From NCBI RefSeq assembly GCF_004762045.1, contig NZ_SJOM01000007.1, forward strand, positions 1,628,916-1,692,915: a stretch of 64,000 nucleotides of DNA, in the 5' to 3' direction. Source of the stretch: Mycobacterium sp. DL99. GTDB lineage: Bacteria > Actinomycetota > Actinomycetes > Mycobacteriales > Mycobacteriaceae. The position numbers were made by a program, and so were the translations under genes. Positions 1-8,160 of this stretch are shown piece by piece. How positions within the stretch are numbered: the first letter of the stretch is position 1; each line of letters opens with the position of its first letter. Under the pieces are notes generated by a model. It worked only from the letters and a program-made list of their open reading frames with translations, did not search any database and was not told the DNA's origin.

Positions 1-282
1 GCCGCCGACGCCGAGGCCGCGTTCAGCCTTGCCAATGACAGCGAGTTCGGGCTCTCGGCAGCGATTTTCACCCAAGACCTGACCCGGGCACTGCAGGCTG
101 TCGAACAGATCGACGTGGGCGTGCTGCATGTGAACTCCGAGTCGGCCGGCGCCGATCCGCACGTACCGTTCGGCGGCGCCAAGAAGAGCGGACTGGGCCC
201 CAAGGAACAGGGACCGGCGGCCCGGGAGTTCTTCACCCACACCACAACGGTGTACCTGCGCGGCGGAGCGCCGCGCTCATGA
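1..282 (+). CDS. Aldehyde dehydrogenase, C-terminal fragment (cut by window start)
   Basis: An open frame runs from base 1 to a TGA at 280-282 with no start, so only the last 93 residues are present. They carry the C-terminal signature of NAD(P)-dependent aldehyde dehydrogenases: the FGLSAAIFT strand, IDVGVLHVN, and the FGGAKKSGLGPKEQG oligomerisation/catalytic-domain tail followed by FFTHTTTVYL. The catalytic cysteine and cofactor-binding parts lie outside the window. Its stop overlaps the start of the CoA-transferase gene (ATGA at 279-282), so the two are probably translated together, which suggests oxidation of an aldehyde linked to acyl-CoA metabolism. Substrate unknown. Confidence 0.85.
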   Translation, partial: AADAEAAFSLANDSEFGLSAAIFTQDLTRALQAVEQIDVGVLHVNSESAGADPHVPFGGAKKSGLGPKEQGPAAREFFTHTTTVYLRGGAPRS

Positions 283-1418
283 TCGCCGGTGCGCTCGACG
301 GAATTGCCGTTGTCGACTTCAGTCGCGTACTCGCCGGCCCGTACGCGACCATGATGCTCGGCGACTTCGGTGCGGACGTCATCAAGATTGAGCGGCCCGG
401 CGTCGGGGACGACACCCGCGAGTGGGGGCCGCCGTACGATTCATCAGGCGTGGCAACGTATTTCAATTCCGTCAACCGCAACAAGCGGTCGGTCGTGCTG
501 GATCTGACCGACCCGGACGACCGGGAGCGCGCCCGATCCCTGGTGGCCGGCGCCGACATCGTGGTGGAGAACTTCCGGCCTGGCACCATGGAGAAACTCG
601 GGCTGGGCTACGAGGACCTGCGCGCGATCCGTCCCGATCTCATCTACTGCTCCATCACCGGATTCGGCCGTGACGGCGGCGCCGAACTGCCGGGCTATGA
701 CCTGCTGGTGCAGGCGGTCGGCGGGTTGATGAGCGTCACCGGAACCGAACCGGGCGATCCGACCAAGGCCGGCGTGGCACTGGTCGACGTACTGGCCGGC
801 CTGCATGCCGTCACGGGCATCCTGGTGGCGCTGGCCCACCGCGACCGCACCGGGCAGGGACAACGCGTCGACACCAACCTGCTGTCAGTGCTGTTGTCGT
901 CCATGGTCAACCAGGCCTCGGGATTCCTGGGCGCCGGCAGCGTCCCGACGATCATGGGAAATCGCCACCCGAGCATCGCGCCCTATCAAACCTTCAATAC
1001 CGCGGATCGGCCCATCGCGTTGGCAGTCGGCAACGACAAGCAGTTCCGGCTACTGGTCACGGCCCTCGGGCTCGACGCGCTCGCCGACGACGAACGATTC
1101 ACCTCGAACGCGCTACGCGTGCGTCACCGAGATGAGCTGTGCGCTCTGTTGGAGGCCGAATTCAGCAATCACGGCGCCGATCACTGGTATGGCGTCCTCA
1201 CTGCTGTGGGAGTGCCCGCCGGGCCCATCAACGACATGGCCGAGGCGTTCACCTTCGCCGAGAAGCTGGGCTTGGCCGTGACCGTCCCGGTTCCCGGGAA
1301 CAGCACCCCTCAGGTCGCCAACCCCGTGTCGCTGTCGGCGACGCCGGTGCAATACCGCAGTGCACCGCCTCGACTGGGAGGGCACGTGCTCGGCGACCCC
1401 GCCGGCATCACGGCTTGA
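279..1418 (+). CDS. Class III (CaiB/BaiF family) CoA-transferase
   Basis: 379 residues, normal for formyl-CoA/L-carnitine-type family III CoA-transferases. The N-terminus reads LDGIAVVDFSRVLAGPYATM, the usual opening of the family, followed by GDFGADVIKIERPGVGDDTR and NRNKRSVVLDL. The catalytic aspartate is expected in the ELPGYDLLVQAVGGLMS segment near residue 145. The C-terminal GPINDMAEAF segment is also typical. The ATG overlaps the upstream aldehyde dehydrogenase stop by four bases, so the two form an operon. It should move CoA between a carboxylic acid and an acyl-CoA in the cytoplasm; acids cannot be named from sequence. The 3' end overlaps the convergent gene by about ten bases. Confidence 0.9.
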   Translation: MIAGALDGIAVVDFSRVLAGPYATMMLGDFGADVIKIERPGVGDDTREWGPPYDSSGVATYFNSVNRNKRSVVLDLTDPDDRERARSLVAGADIVVENFRPGTMEKLGLGYEDLRAIRPDLIYCSITGFGRDGGAELPGYDLLVQAVGGLMSVTGTEPGDPTKAGVALVDVLAGLHAVTGILVALAHRDRTGQGQRVDTNLLSVLLSSMVNQASGFLGAGSVPTIMGNRHPSIAPYQTFNTADRPIALAVGNDKQFRLLVTALGLDALADDERFTSNALRVRHRDELCALLEAEFSNHGADHWYGVLTAVGVPAGPINDMAEAFTFAEKLGLAVTVPVPGNSTPQVANPVSLSATPVQYRSAPPRLGGHVLGDPAGITA

Positions 1419-2259
1419 GTAGCGCGACGACCTTGTCCTCAAGGGCGACCGGATCGGCGTTCGGGTCGGCCGGTTCCGTGTGCGGCAGATCGCCCTCAGG
1501 ATCCGCGAAGTCGCGGTAGGTCTTGTCGCCGGCCAACGTGGCCAGCAGATACCCGGTGAGCAGGCCGCGAACGATCTTCTGGGTGTCCCGGTCGGCGCCG
1601 GGCAGCCCGATGAACCGGGCCAGTCGACGACCCTCGACCAGGCCACCGGCCTGCGCTTTGCTCACTGTCCGCAGCGTCGCACCCTCCCAGGCCCGCGCCA
1701 GCTCCACGGCGTTCGAGCGCAGCGTCATCGGGTCGCCGGGGGCGGTCAGGACCAGGCCGGGCACCTTCAGCGTCGACGCCGGTTGTTCGGCCGGCGGCTT
1801 GGTCACCGTCGGGAATAGCGACACCACGGCCTTCGGGCGGTGCGCGTCGCCTCCCATGCCCGCGGCGGCGAACACGGCGGCGGACCCGCCGAAACCGTGC
1901 CCGACCACACCGCGCTTGCCGGGGTGCACGCTGATCTTGCCCGTCCCCAGCCGCACCCCGGTGATGATTTCGAGGGCCGCGCCCAGGTCGAAGGCGAAAT
2001 TGAGCACCGACGGAGCCAACCCCGTCTCGGTGTTGGGTGCCGCCGCCACGATGCCCCAGGAGGCCAGGTGCTCCAACGTGCGCGTGTAGTTGTCCGCCTG
2101 AGTCATCCACTCGTGGCCGAACACCACACCGGGCAGATTCAGGCCGGACTCCGGCGTGTACACCACTCCCGGCATGCCGGCGAACGCCAAGTCACCGCGC
2201 AGAACCCGATGCGGTCCGCGGCGGGTCAACCCTGCGAAGAGCTTCTTTGTGCTGGCCAC
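1408..2259 (-). CDS. Alpha/beta-hydrolase-fold protein lacking the nucleophile serine (dienelactone-hydrolase-like)
   Basis: 283 residues with a dienelactone-hydrolase-like layout: PGVVFGHEWM (oxyanion strand), YTRTLEHLASWGIVAAAPNTE, then the nucleophile-elbow strand. The elbow reads VVGHGFGGSAAVFAAAG, so the GxSxG motif is GHGFG with glycine where serine should be. The VPGLVLTAPGD strand resembles the acid-residue strand. A similar protein near glmS is expected in other mycobacteria (Rv3438, from memory). It is probably not a classical serine hydrolase; binding, scaffolding or non-catalytic roles are open. It is divergent from glmS and convergent with the CoA-transferase. No signal peptide is seen. 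Confidence 0.75.
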   Translation of the reverse strand: MASTKKLFAGLTRRGPHRVLRGDLAFAGMPGVVYTPESGLNLPGVVFGHEWMTQADNYTRTLEHLASWGIVAAAPNTETGLAPSVLNFAFDLGAALEIITGVRLGTGKISVHPGKRGVVGHGFGGSAAVFAAAGMGGDAHRPKAVVSLFPTVTKPPAEQPASTLKVPGLVLTAPGDPMTLRSNAVELARAWEGATLRTVSKAQAGGLVEGRRLARFIGLPGADRDTQKIVRGLLTGYLLATLAGDKTYRDFADPEGDLPHTEPADPNADPVALEDKVVALLKP

Positions 2260-2401
2260 GCGTTGACCGTAGCGCAGGGCGACGCGGCGCGTGACGCGCC
2301 AATTGAGGCTGAGGCGCGCCCGGGTGCTTTCGTGGTGATTTGCGTCAAAGGCCGTCGCGCAGAATCGGGCCAGGGCTCCGTCTGCACTACCCTGGGATCC
2401 T

Positions 2402-4279
2402 ATGTGTGGAATCGTCGGCTACGTCGGGGCGCGCCCGGCCCGCGGCATCGTCGTCGACGCGCTGCGCCGGATGGAATACCGGGGTTACGACTCCGCGGGA
2501 ATCGCGCTGATCGACGGCAACGGCGGGTTGACGGTGCGTCGCCGCGCCGGCCGCCTGGCCAACCTGGAGTCGACCCTCGCCGAGACCGATGACGGCGTGC
2601 TGACCGGCACGACCGGACTCGGCCATACCCGGTGGGCCACCCACGGCCGGCCTACCGACCGCAACGCGCACCCGCACCGCGACGCGGCAGGCAAGATCGC
2701 CGTCGTCCACAACGGCATCATCGAGAACTTCGCCGGCCTGCGCGCCGAGCTGGAAGCCGACGGGGTCGAGTTCGCCAGCGACACCGACTCCGAGGTGGCT
2801 GTGCACCTGGTGGCCCGGCAGTACGCCAACGGCGACACCGCCGGAGACTTCCCGGCCTCCGTGCTGGCCGTGCTGCAGCGCCTGGAAGGCCACTTCACCC
2901 TGGTGTTCGCCAGCGCCGACGATCCGGGCACGATCGTGGCCGCTCGCCGGTCCACCCCGCTCGTCGTCGGCGTCGGTGAGGGCGAGATGTTCGTCGGCTC
3001 CGACGTGGCGGCGTTCATCGAGCACACCCGGCACGCCGTGGAGCTCGGCCAGGACCAGGCCGTGGTGCTGACCGCCGACGGCTACCGGATCACCGACTTC
3101 TTCGGCCGGGACGATCTGCAGGCCGGCCGGGACTACCGGGAATTCCACATCGACTGGGATCTCGACGCCGCCGAAAAGGGTGGCTACGACTACTTCATGC
3201 TCAAGGAGATCGCCGAGCAGCCCGCCGCGGTGGCCGACACCCTGCTGGGGCATTTCGTCGACGGTCGCATCGTGCTCGACGAGCAGCGCCTTTCCGATCA
3301 GGAACTGCGCGAGATCGACAAGGTCTTCATCGTCGCGTGCGGCACCGCGTACCACTCCGGCCTGCTGGCCAAGTACGCCATCGAGCACTGGACCCGGCTG
3401 CCGGTCGAGGTCGAGCTCGCCAGCGAGTTCCGGTACCGCGACCCGGTGCTGGACCGCAGCACCTTGGTGATCGCCATCTCGCAGTCCGGCGAGACCGCCG
3501 ACACGCTGGAGGCGGTGCGGCACGCCAAGACGCAGAAGGCCAAGGTACTGGCGATCTGCAACACCAACGGCAGCCAGATCCCGCGCGAGGCCGACGCGGT
3601 GCTCTACACCCGGGCCGGGCCGGAGATCGGCGTGGCCGCCACCAAGACGTTCCTGGCCCAGATCGCCGCGAACTACCTGGTGGGCCTGGCCCTGGCGCAG
3701 GCCCGCGGGACCAAGTACCCCGACGAGGTCGAGCGCGAGTACAGCGAGCTGGAAGCCATGCCGGACCTGGTCAGCCGGGTGCTGGCCGGGATCGAGCCGG
3801 TGTTCCAGCTGGCACAGCGGTTCGCGACGTCGCCCACGATCCTGTTCCTGGGGCGGCACGTCGGCTACCCGGTGGCATTGGAAGGCGCGCTCAAGCTCAA
3901 GGAGCTGGCCTACATGCACGCCGAGGGCTTCGCCGCCGGTGAGCTCAAGCACGGTCCGATTGCCCTGATCGACGAGGACCTGCCGGTCATCGTGGTGATG
4001 CCGTCGCCCAAGAACGCGCAGATGCTGCACGCCAAGCTGCTCTCGAACATCCGGGAGATCCAGGCGCGCGGCGCGGTGACCATCGTGATCGCCGAGGAGG
4101 GCGACGACACGGTGCGGCCGTACGCCGATCACCTGATCGAGATCCCGGCCGTGTCAACGCTTTTCCAGCCATTGCTGTCGACCATCCCGCTGCAGGTGTT
4201 CGCGGCCGGGGTGGCTCGGGCACGTGGGTACGACGTCGACAAGCCCCGCAACCTGGCCAAGTCGGTCACCGTCGAGTAG
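2402..4279 (+). CDS. glmS: Glutamine--fructose-6-phosphate aminotransferase (isomerizing)
   Basis: 625 residues. It makes glucosamine-6-phosphate from fructose-6-phosphate and glutamine, the entry step to UDP-GlcNAc for peptidoglycan. The protein begins Met-Cys-Gly-Ile-Val-Gly, so Cys2 becomes the N-terminal glutaminase nucleophile after Met removal, which fixes this start. The class II amidotransferase domain covers about residues 1-230 (GYDSAGIAL, GHTRWATHG, HNGIIENF). Two SIS sugar-isomerase domains follow (FIVACGTAYHSG, ISQSGETADTLEA, HAEGFAAGELKHGPIALID), and the C-terminus is DKPRNLAKSVTVE with the catalytic lysine. Equivalent to M. tuberculosis Rv3436c. No glmS ribozyme-like element was recognised upstream. 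Confidence 0.98.
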   Translation: MCGIVGYVGARPARGIVVDALRRMEYRGYDSAGIALIDGNGGLTVRRRAGRLANLESTLAETDDGVLTGTTGLGHTRWATHGRPTDRNAHPHRDAAGKIAVVHNGIIENFAGLRAELEADGVEFASDTDSEVAVHLVARQYANGDTAGDFPASVLAVLQRLEGHFTLVFASADDPGTIVAARRSTPLVVGVGEGEMFVGSDVAAFIEHTRHAVELGQDQAVVLTADGYRITDFFGRDDLQAGRDYREFHIDWDLDAAEKGGYDYFMLKEIAEQPAAVADTLLGHFVDGRIVLDEQRLSDQELREIDKVFIVACGTAYHSGLLAKYAIEHWTRLPVEVELASEFRYRDPVLDRSTLVIAISQSGETADTLEAVRHAKTQKAKVLAICNTNGSQIPREADAVLYTRAGPEIGVAATKTFLAQIAANYLVGLALAQARGTKYPDEVEREYSELEAMPDLVSRVLAGIEPVFQLAQRFATSPTILFLGRHVGYPVALEGALKLKELAYMHAEGFAAGELKHGPIALIDEDLPVIVVMPSPKNAQMLHAKLLSNIREIQARGAVTIVIAEEGDDTVRPYADHLIEIPAVSTLFQPLLSTIPLQVFAAGVARARGYDVDKPRNLAKSVTVE

Positions 4280-5199
4280 TGGATCTGCGGGTTCCCACAG
4301 TCAACATCGCCGGGCGGTGGGACCGGAGTGGGCTGGGCGCATTCGTCTCCGACGGGGCGTTCGAGCATTTCCTGGGCACCTACCGGGCCGGGATGGCAGC
4401 CTTGCCGCCGTTCGAACTGTTCGATGTGCCAACCTCATTCGGGACGGTGCGGGCCTACCGCTTCGCCGGCCCGGGGGATGGCACGCCGGTGGTCCTGTTA
4501 CCCGGCCGCAACGCGTCGACGCCGATGTATGAGACCAACCTCCGGCCGTTGCTGGAACGTCGCACCGTATACGGCATCGACCTGCTCGGTGAGGCCGGTC
4601 TGTCGGTGCAACACAAGGTGATTCGTGACGCTCAGGATCAGGCGCAGTGGCTTGATGGGGCGCTGGCCGGTCTCGGACTGGAACGGGCACATCTGCTCGG
4701 GGTATCGATAGGCGGCTGGACGGCCGTGAATTGCGCGGTGCACCGGCCCGGCCGGATCGCATCGCTCACCCTGCTCGATCCGGTGTTCACCTTCACCGGC
4801 GTTCCGGCCAAGGCCATACTGGCGTCGGTGGCACTGTTCGCGCCGCGCGTGCCGGAACGTTGGCGCCGGCGGGTGCACAGCTGGATAGCCGGGGGCGCCG
4901 ATGTGGAGGCCGCCGAGCTCGAATCCGCGCTGATCGATGCCGGGGCAAAGGATTTCACGCTGCGCACACCGATGCCGAAACTGTTCGGCGATGAGCAGCT
5001 CCGGGGGCTCGACGTCCCGGTGCTCGCGTTGATCGCGGGCCGCAGTGTCATGCTCGAACCGACGCGCGCCGCTGCGCGGGCCCGAGAGTTGCTGCCGCGC
5101 GCGCAGGTCGAACTCTGGTCCGATGCATCGCATGCCGTCAACGGTGAATACCCGGAAGAGATCGCGCAACGTGCGGGCAGGTTCTGGGACGAGCTGTGA
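4279..5199 (+). CDS. Alpha/beta hydrolase
   Basis: 306 residues. It starts at a GTG that overlaps the glmS stop by one base, so it is translationally coupled to glmS. Visible fold elements are VVLLPGRNAST (oxyanion region), TVYGIDLLGEAG, the nucleophile elbow LLGVSIGGW with Ser143 in GxSxG, the PVLALIAGRSVMLEP acid strand and a late SDASHAVNGEYPEEI segment carrying a likely catalytic histidine. A complete Ser-Asp/Glu-His triad is therefore plausible, unlike the hydrolase-like gene at 1.4-2.3 kb. Cytoplasmic; substrate unknown. It converges on the DeoR gene, with a small GCCTGA/TCAGGC hairpin at 5206-5224 between them. Confidence 0.85.
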   Translation: MDLRVPTVNIAGRWDRSGLGAFVSDGAFEHFLGTYRAGMAALPPFELFDVPTSFGTVRAYRFAGPGDGTPVVLLPGRNASTPMYETNLRPLLERRTVYGIDLLGEAGLSVQHKVIRDAQDQAQWLDGALAGLGLERAHLLGVSIGGWTAVNCAVHRPGRIASLTLLDPVFTFTGVPAKAILASVALFAPRVPERWRRRVHSWIAGGADVEAAELESALIDAGAKDFTLRTPMPKLFGDEQLRGLDVPVLALIAGRSVMLEPTRAAARARELLPRAQVELWSDASHAVNGEYPEEIAQRAGRFWDEL

Positions 5200-5218
5200 A
5201 CCTCCGCCTGATTGTTCC

Positions 5219-5986
5219 TCAGGCTCGGATCACCGACGGGCCCAGTGCTTCATAGCGCTGAGCTTCCTCCGCGGGTAACTCGGTGCCGGTGACGATCCAC
5301 TCGAAATCGGAGACGTGAGCGAACCGGCAGAAACTCGTCTCCCCGAACTTGGAATGCGCCGCCACCAGTACGCACCGTTGCGCGACCTTCACCGCCGTCT
5401 GCTTCACCGCTGCCACCGCAGGATCCGGTGTGGTGAGGCCATGCTCGACAGTGATCCCGTTGGTGCCCAGGAAGGCGATATCGATTACCAGGCTGCTCAG
5501 TCGCTCTACCGCCCACTGGTCGACGGTGGCCAGGGTGCGTCCCCGCATTCGCCCGCCGATCATCAGGACGGTGACGGTCTCGCTGTGCGCCAGCGCTTCG
5601 GCGGCCAGCAGCGATGATGTCACCACGGTCAGTTCTTGATCGGCGAGCTGTTCGGCGATCAGCCGCGGCGTGAAACCCTCATCCAGGTAGACGGTTTCGG
5701 CGCCGTGCAACAGGTGTGCCGCCGCGGCCGCGATGCGGTGCTTCTGAGCCAGGTCCACCTGGCTGCGGTATTCGACGGTGGATTCGAACGCTGCGGTCTC
5801 CAGTGGGATCGCGCCGCCGTGCACACGTTTGAGCAGTCGTCTCCCGGCCAGCGCCTTGAGGTCGCGGCGAATGGTCTCGGCCGCGACGTCGAGTTCGTCG
5901 GCCAGCGTCAGCACATCGACGCGGCCCCGGCTGCGCGCGAACTCGACGATGCGACTCTGGCGGGTATCTGAATCCACGCTTGCCAT
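5219..5986 (-). CDS. DeoR-family transcriptional repressor of the mannitol-type PTS locus
   Basis: 255 residues. The N-terminal winged helix-turn-helix reads RQSRIVEFARSRGRVDVLTL, ELDVAAETIRRDLKAL and LLKRVHGGAI, the classical DeoR signature; residues 75-255 form the sugar-phosphate-sensing domain (YLDEGFTPRLIAEQL, GTNGITVEHGLTTPD, VAAHSKFGETSF). Family members usually sense a phosphorylated sugar or polyol. It lies 26 bases downstream of the PTS permease on the same strand, so it is co-transcribed and probably controls the divergent PTS/dehydrogenase promoter at 7966-8160. The effector is inferred to be a polyol or hexose phosphate. Confidence 0.9.
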   Translation of the reverse strand: MASVDSDTRQSRIVEFARSRGRVDVLTLADELDVAAETIRRDLKALAGRRLLKRVHGGAIPLETAAFESTVEYRSQVDLAQKHRIAAAAAHLLHGAETVYLDEGFTPRLIAEQLADQELTVVTSSLLAAEALAHSETVTVLMIGGRMRGRTLATVDQWAVERLSSLVIDIAFLGTNGITVEHGLTTPDPAVAAVKQTAVKVAQRCVLVAAHSKFGETSFCRFAHVSDFEWIVTGTELPAEEAQRYEALGPSVIRA

Positions 5987-6012
5987 TCTGGGGCACCCGG
6001 GTGCGGCGTCGG

Positions 6013-7965
6013 TTATTTGCTGTCGGAAAGCACTGCGCGCACGTCGTCGGCGCTGGTCGCCGCCCGCAGCCGGGCCACCTCGTCCTTGTCGAGGAAGACG
6101 TGCGCGATCTTGGTCAGCAGTGCCATGTGGTCGTTGCCCAATCCCGCGATGCCGACGACGAACTCAGCGGGCTTGCCGTTCCAGTCGATCGGTTCGGGGT
6201 AGCGCACGAACGAGATCCCGGTGCGGCGGATCGCGGTCTTGGCCTCGTTGGTGCCGTGCGGGATGGCCAGACCGTTGCCCATGTAGGTCGACACCGACTT
6301 CTCACGCTCGTGCATGGCGTCCACGTAGGCCGGCTCGACGGCGTCCGCCGCGACCAACAGGGCACCGGCCTCGTCGATGGCGGCGTCCGCTGAAGTGGCG
6401 GTGCCGGCCAGCACGATCGAATCGAGGGGCAGCACGTCGTCTGCTTTGCTCACGGGCTGTTCCTCGGCAACCGCTGCGCCGCTGGCAGAGTTCGTGTCAC
6501 CGAGCATCTCGACGATCTCGTCGTAGCGGGGTGAACTCATGAAGTCCTCCACCGAGACATGGACGGCCGAACCGGTTTTCAGGCGGGCGCGGTCGGTCAG
6601 GTCGCGGTGGGTCACCACCAGGTCGTAGGTGTCGGTGAGGTTCGCGATCGATTGGTTGGTCACGGCGATGTCGCCGAATCCCGCGGAACGGATCTTCTTG
6701 CGCAGCACCGACGCTCCCATCGCCGAGGAGCCCATACCGGCGTCGCAGGCGAACACGATGCTGGTCACCGGAACCCGGGGTGCGCCGACCAGGGCGGAGG
6801 CCACACTGGACTTCTTGCCCTTGAGTGCCTCCATCTCGGCGGTGGCCGCAGCCAGATCGGGTTCGTCGCCGGCACGGTCGGTCTTGAGCAGCAGTGAGGC
6901 GACGGCGAACGAGACGGCGGTGGCCCCGAGCACCGACAACGTCACCCCGAGGAAGCTGCCGCCGGCGGTCTGCGCGTAGATCGCGATGATCGAACCGGGC
7001 GCGGCCGGCGCGCGCAACCCGGAACCGAACAGCACGTTGATGAACACACCGGTCATGCCGCCGAGGACGGTGGCGGCGATCAGCTTGGGCTTCATCAGCA
7101 CATACGGGAAGTAGATCTCGTGGATGCCGCCGAAGAACTGGATGATCGCGGCGCCCGGTGCCGAGGCGCGGGCAGCGCCGCGGCCGAACACCATGAACGC
7201 CAACAGGACTCCCAGGCCGGGACCGGGATTGGTCTCGAGCAGGAACAGGATCGACTTGCCGGTCTCCAGTGCCTGGGTGGTGCCCAGCGGTGTCAGCACC
7301 CCGTGGTTGATGGCGTTGTTGAGGAACAGCACCTTCGCCGGTTCGATGAGCAGTGAGGTCAGGGGCAGCAGGTCGTTGCTGACCAGGAAGTCCACCGCGT
7401 TTCCGGCGGCACGGGTGAACGATGACACGATCGGTCCCACCCCGAAGAAGCCGAGGATGGCCAGCAGCATGCCGAGGATGCCCGCGGAGAAGTTGTCGAC
7501 GAGCATCTCGAAGCCGGGCCGGATCTTGCCTTCCCAGAGCGCGTCGGCCTTCTTCATCGCCCAGCCGCCCAGTGGCCCCATGATCATCGCGCCCATGAAC
7601 ATCGGGACATCCGCGCCGGCGACCACCCCCATGGTGGCGATCGCCCCGACGACGGCGCCGCGGTTGCCGTGGATCATCCGGCCACCGGTGTACCCGATCA
7701 GGACCGGGAGCAGGTAGGTGATCATCGGGCCGACGATGCCGGCGCCGTCGTAGCTGCCCCAGCCGCCGATTCTGGCCACCCATCCGTCGGGGTCCTTGAG
7801 TCCGGAGAAGATGGCCTGCAGCCAGCCCTGCTCGATGAAAAGGGCCGTGATCAGGCCCCAGGCGATGAAGGCGCCGATGTTCGGCATCACCATGTTCGAC
7901 AGCGAGGTGCCCAGCTTCTGCACGTGCACCCGGACTCCGGTGCGTGGCGCTTCGACAGTGGACAT
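6013..7965 (-). CDS. mtlA: PTS mannitol-type transporter, fused EIICBA
   Basis: 650 residues in the order EIIC-EIIB-EIIA on one chain. EIIC (about 1-345) is a multi-pass membrane domain with GGRMIHGNRGAVVGA, FLNNAINHGVLTPLG and GGIHEIYFPYVLMKP, the hallmark of mannitol-family permeases. EIIB has its phosphorylatable Cys407 in FACDAGMGSSAMGASVL. EIIA has phospho-accepting His570 in GNGLAIPHGTNEAK. It should import and phosphorylate mannitol or a related polyol at the expense of PEP through EI and HPr, which are not encoded in this window. Operon with the DeoR gene; divergent from a zinc polyol-type dehydrogenase. Uncommon in mycobacteria, so possibly acquired. Confidence 0.92.
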   Translation of the reverse strand: MSTVEAPRTGVRVHVQKLGTSLSNMVMPNIGAFIAWGLITALFIEQGWLQAIFSGLKDPDGWVARIGGWGSYDGAGIVGPMITYLLPVLIGYTGGRMIHGNRGAVVGAIATMGVVAGADVPMFMGAMIMGPLGGWAMKKADALWEGKIRPGFEMLVDNFSAGILGMLLAILGFFGVGPIVSSFTRAAGNAVDFLVSNDLLPLTSLLIEPAKVLFLNNAINHGVLTPLGTTQALETGKSILFLLETNPGPGLGVLLAFMVFGRGAARASAPGAAIIQFFGGIHEIYFPYVLMKPKLIAATVLGGMTGVFINVLFGSGLRAPAAPGSIIAIYAQTAGGSFLGVTLSVLGATAVSFAVASLLLKTDRAGDEPDLAAATAEMEALKGKKSSVASALVGAPRVPVTSIVFACDAGMGSSAMGASVLRKKIRSAGFGDIAVTNQSIANLTDTYDLVVTHRDLTDRARLKTGSAVHVSVEDFMSSPRYDEIVEMLGDTNSASGAAVAEEQPVSKADDVLPLDSIVLAGTATSADAAIDEAGALLVAADAVEPAYVDAMHEREKSVSTYMGNGLAIPHGTNEAKTAIRRTGISFVRYPEPIDWNGKPAEFVVGIAGLGNDHMALLTKIAHVFLDKDEVARLRAATSADDVRAVLSDSK

Positions 7966-8160
7966 CTGACGACCTCCGATCTTGCCGGCTGCTGGGTGAC
8001 GCCGGTCACATGCACCTCAGTACACCGCACAAGTGGGCACTAGTGCAAGCAATCGGGCGTAAATGGGCAGACTAAAATGTGGTTTTATGACCGCATCGGA
8101 GTTAGGGTGCTGATACCGAACCGGTTATCGCCAGTCCCTGTGTGAGTCGAGAGGACCGCC
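7966..8160. promoter_or_regulatory. Divergent promoter region of PTS permease and dehydrogenase
   Basis: 195 bases without a gene between two divergent starts. It holds a perfect palindrome GCACTAGTGC at 8037-8046, two TGGGCA direct repeats 30 bases apart (8034-8039 and 8064-8069) and an AT-rich patch AAAATGTGGTTTTATGA near 8074-8090. DeoR-family repressors typically bind repeated short boxes, so these are candidate operators; binding is inferred. A ribosome-binding-like GAGAGGA lies about seven bases before the ATG at 8161. Confidence 0.5.

Noticed and set aside
2280..2401. glmS ribozyme or riboswitch
   Set aside because: No recognisable glmS ribozyme core; actinobacterial glmS genes generally lack it.
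2387..4132. 581-codon antisense frame over glmS
   Set aside because: Shadow frame of glmS; amino-acid composition is His/Val/Gly-rich nonsense.
5206..5224. Terminator between the hydrolase and DeoR genes
   Set aside because: Only a six-pair GCCTGA/TCAGGC hairpin without a T-run; too weak to list as a terminator.
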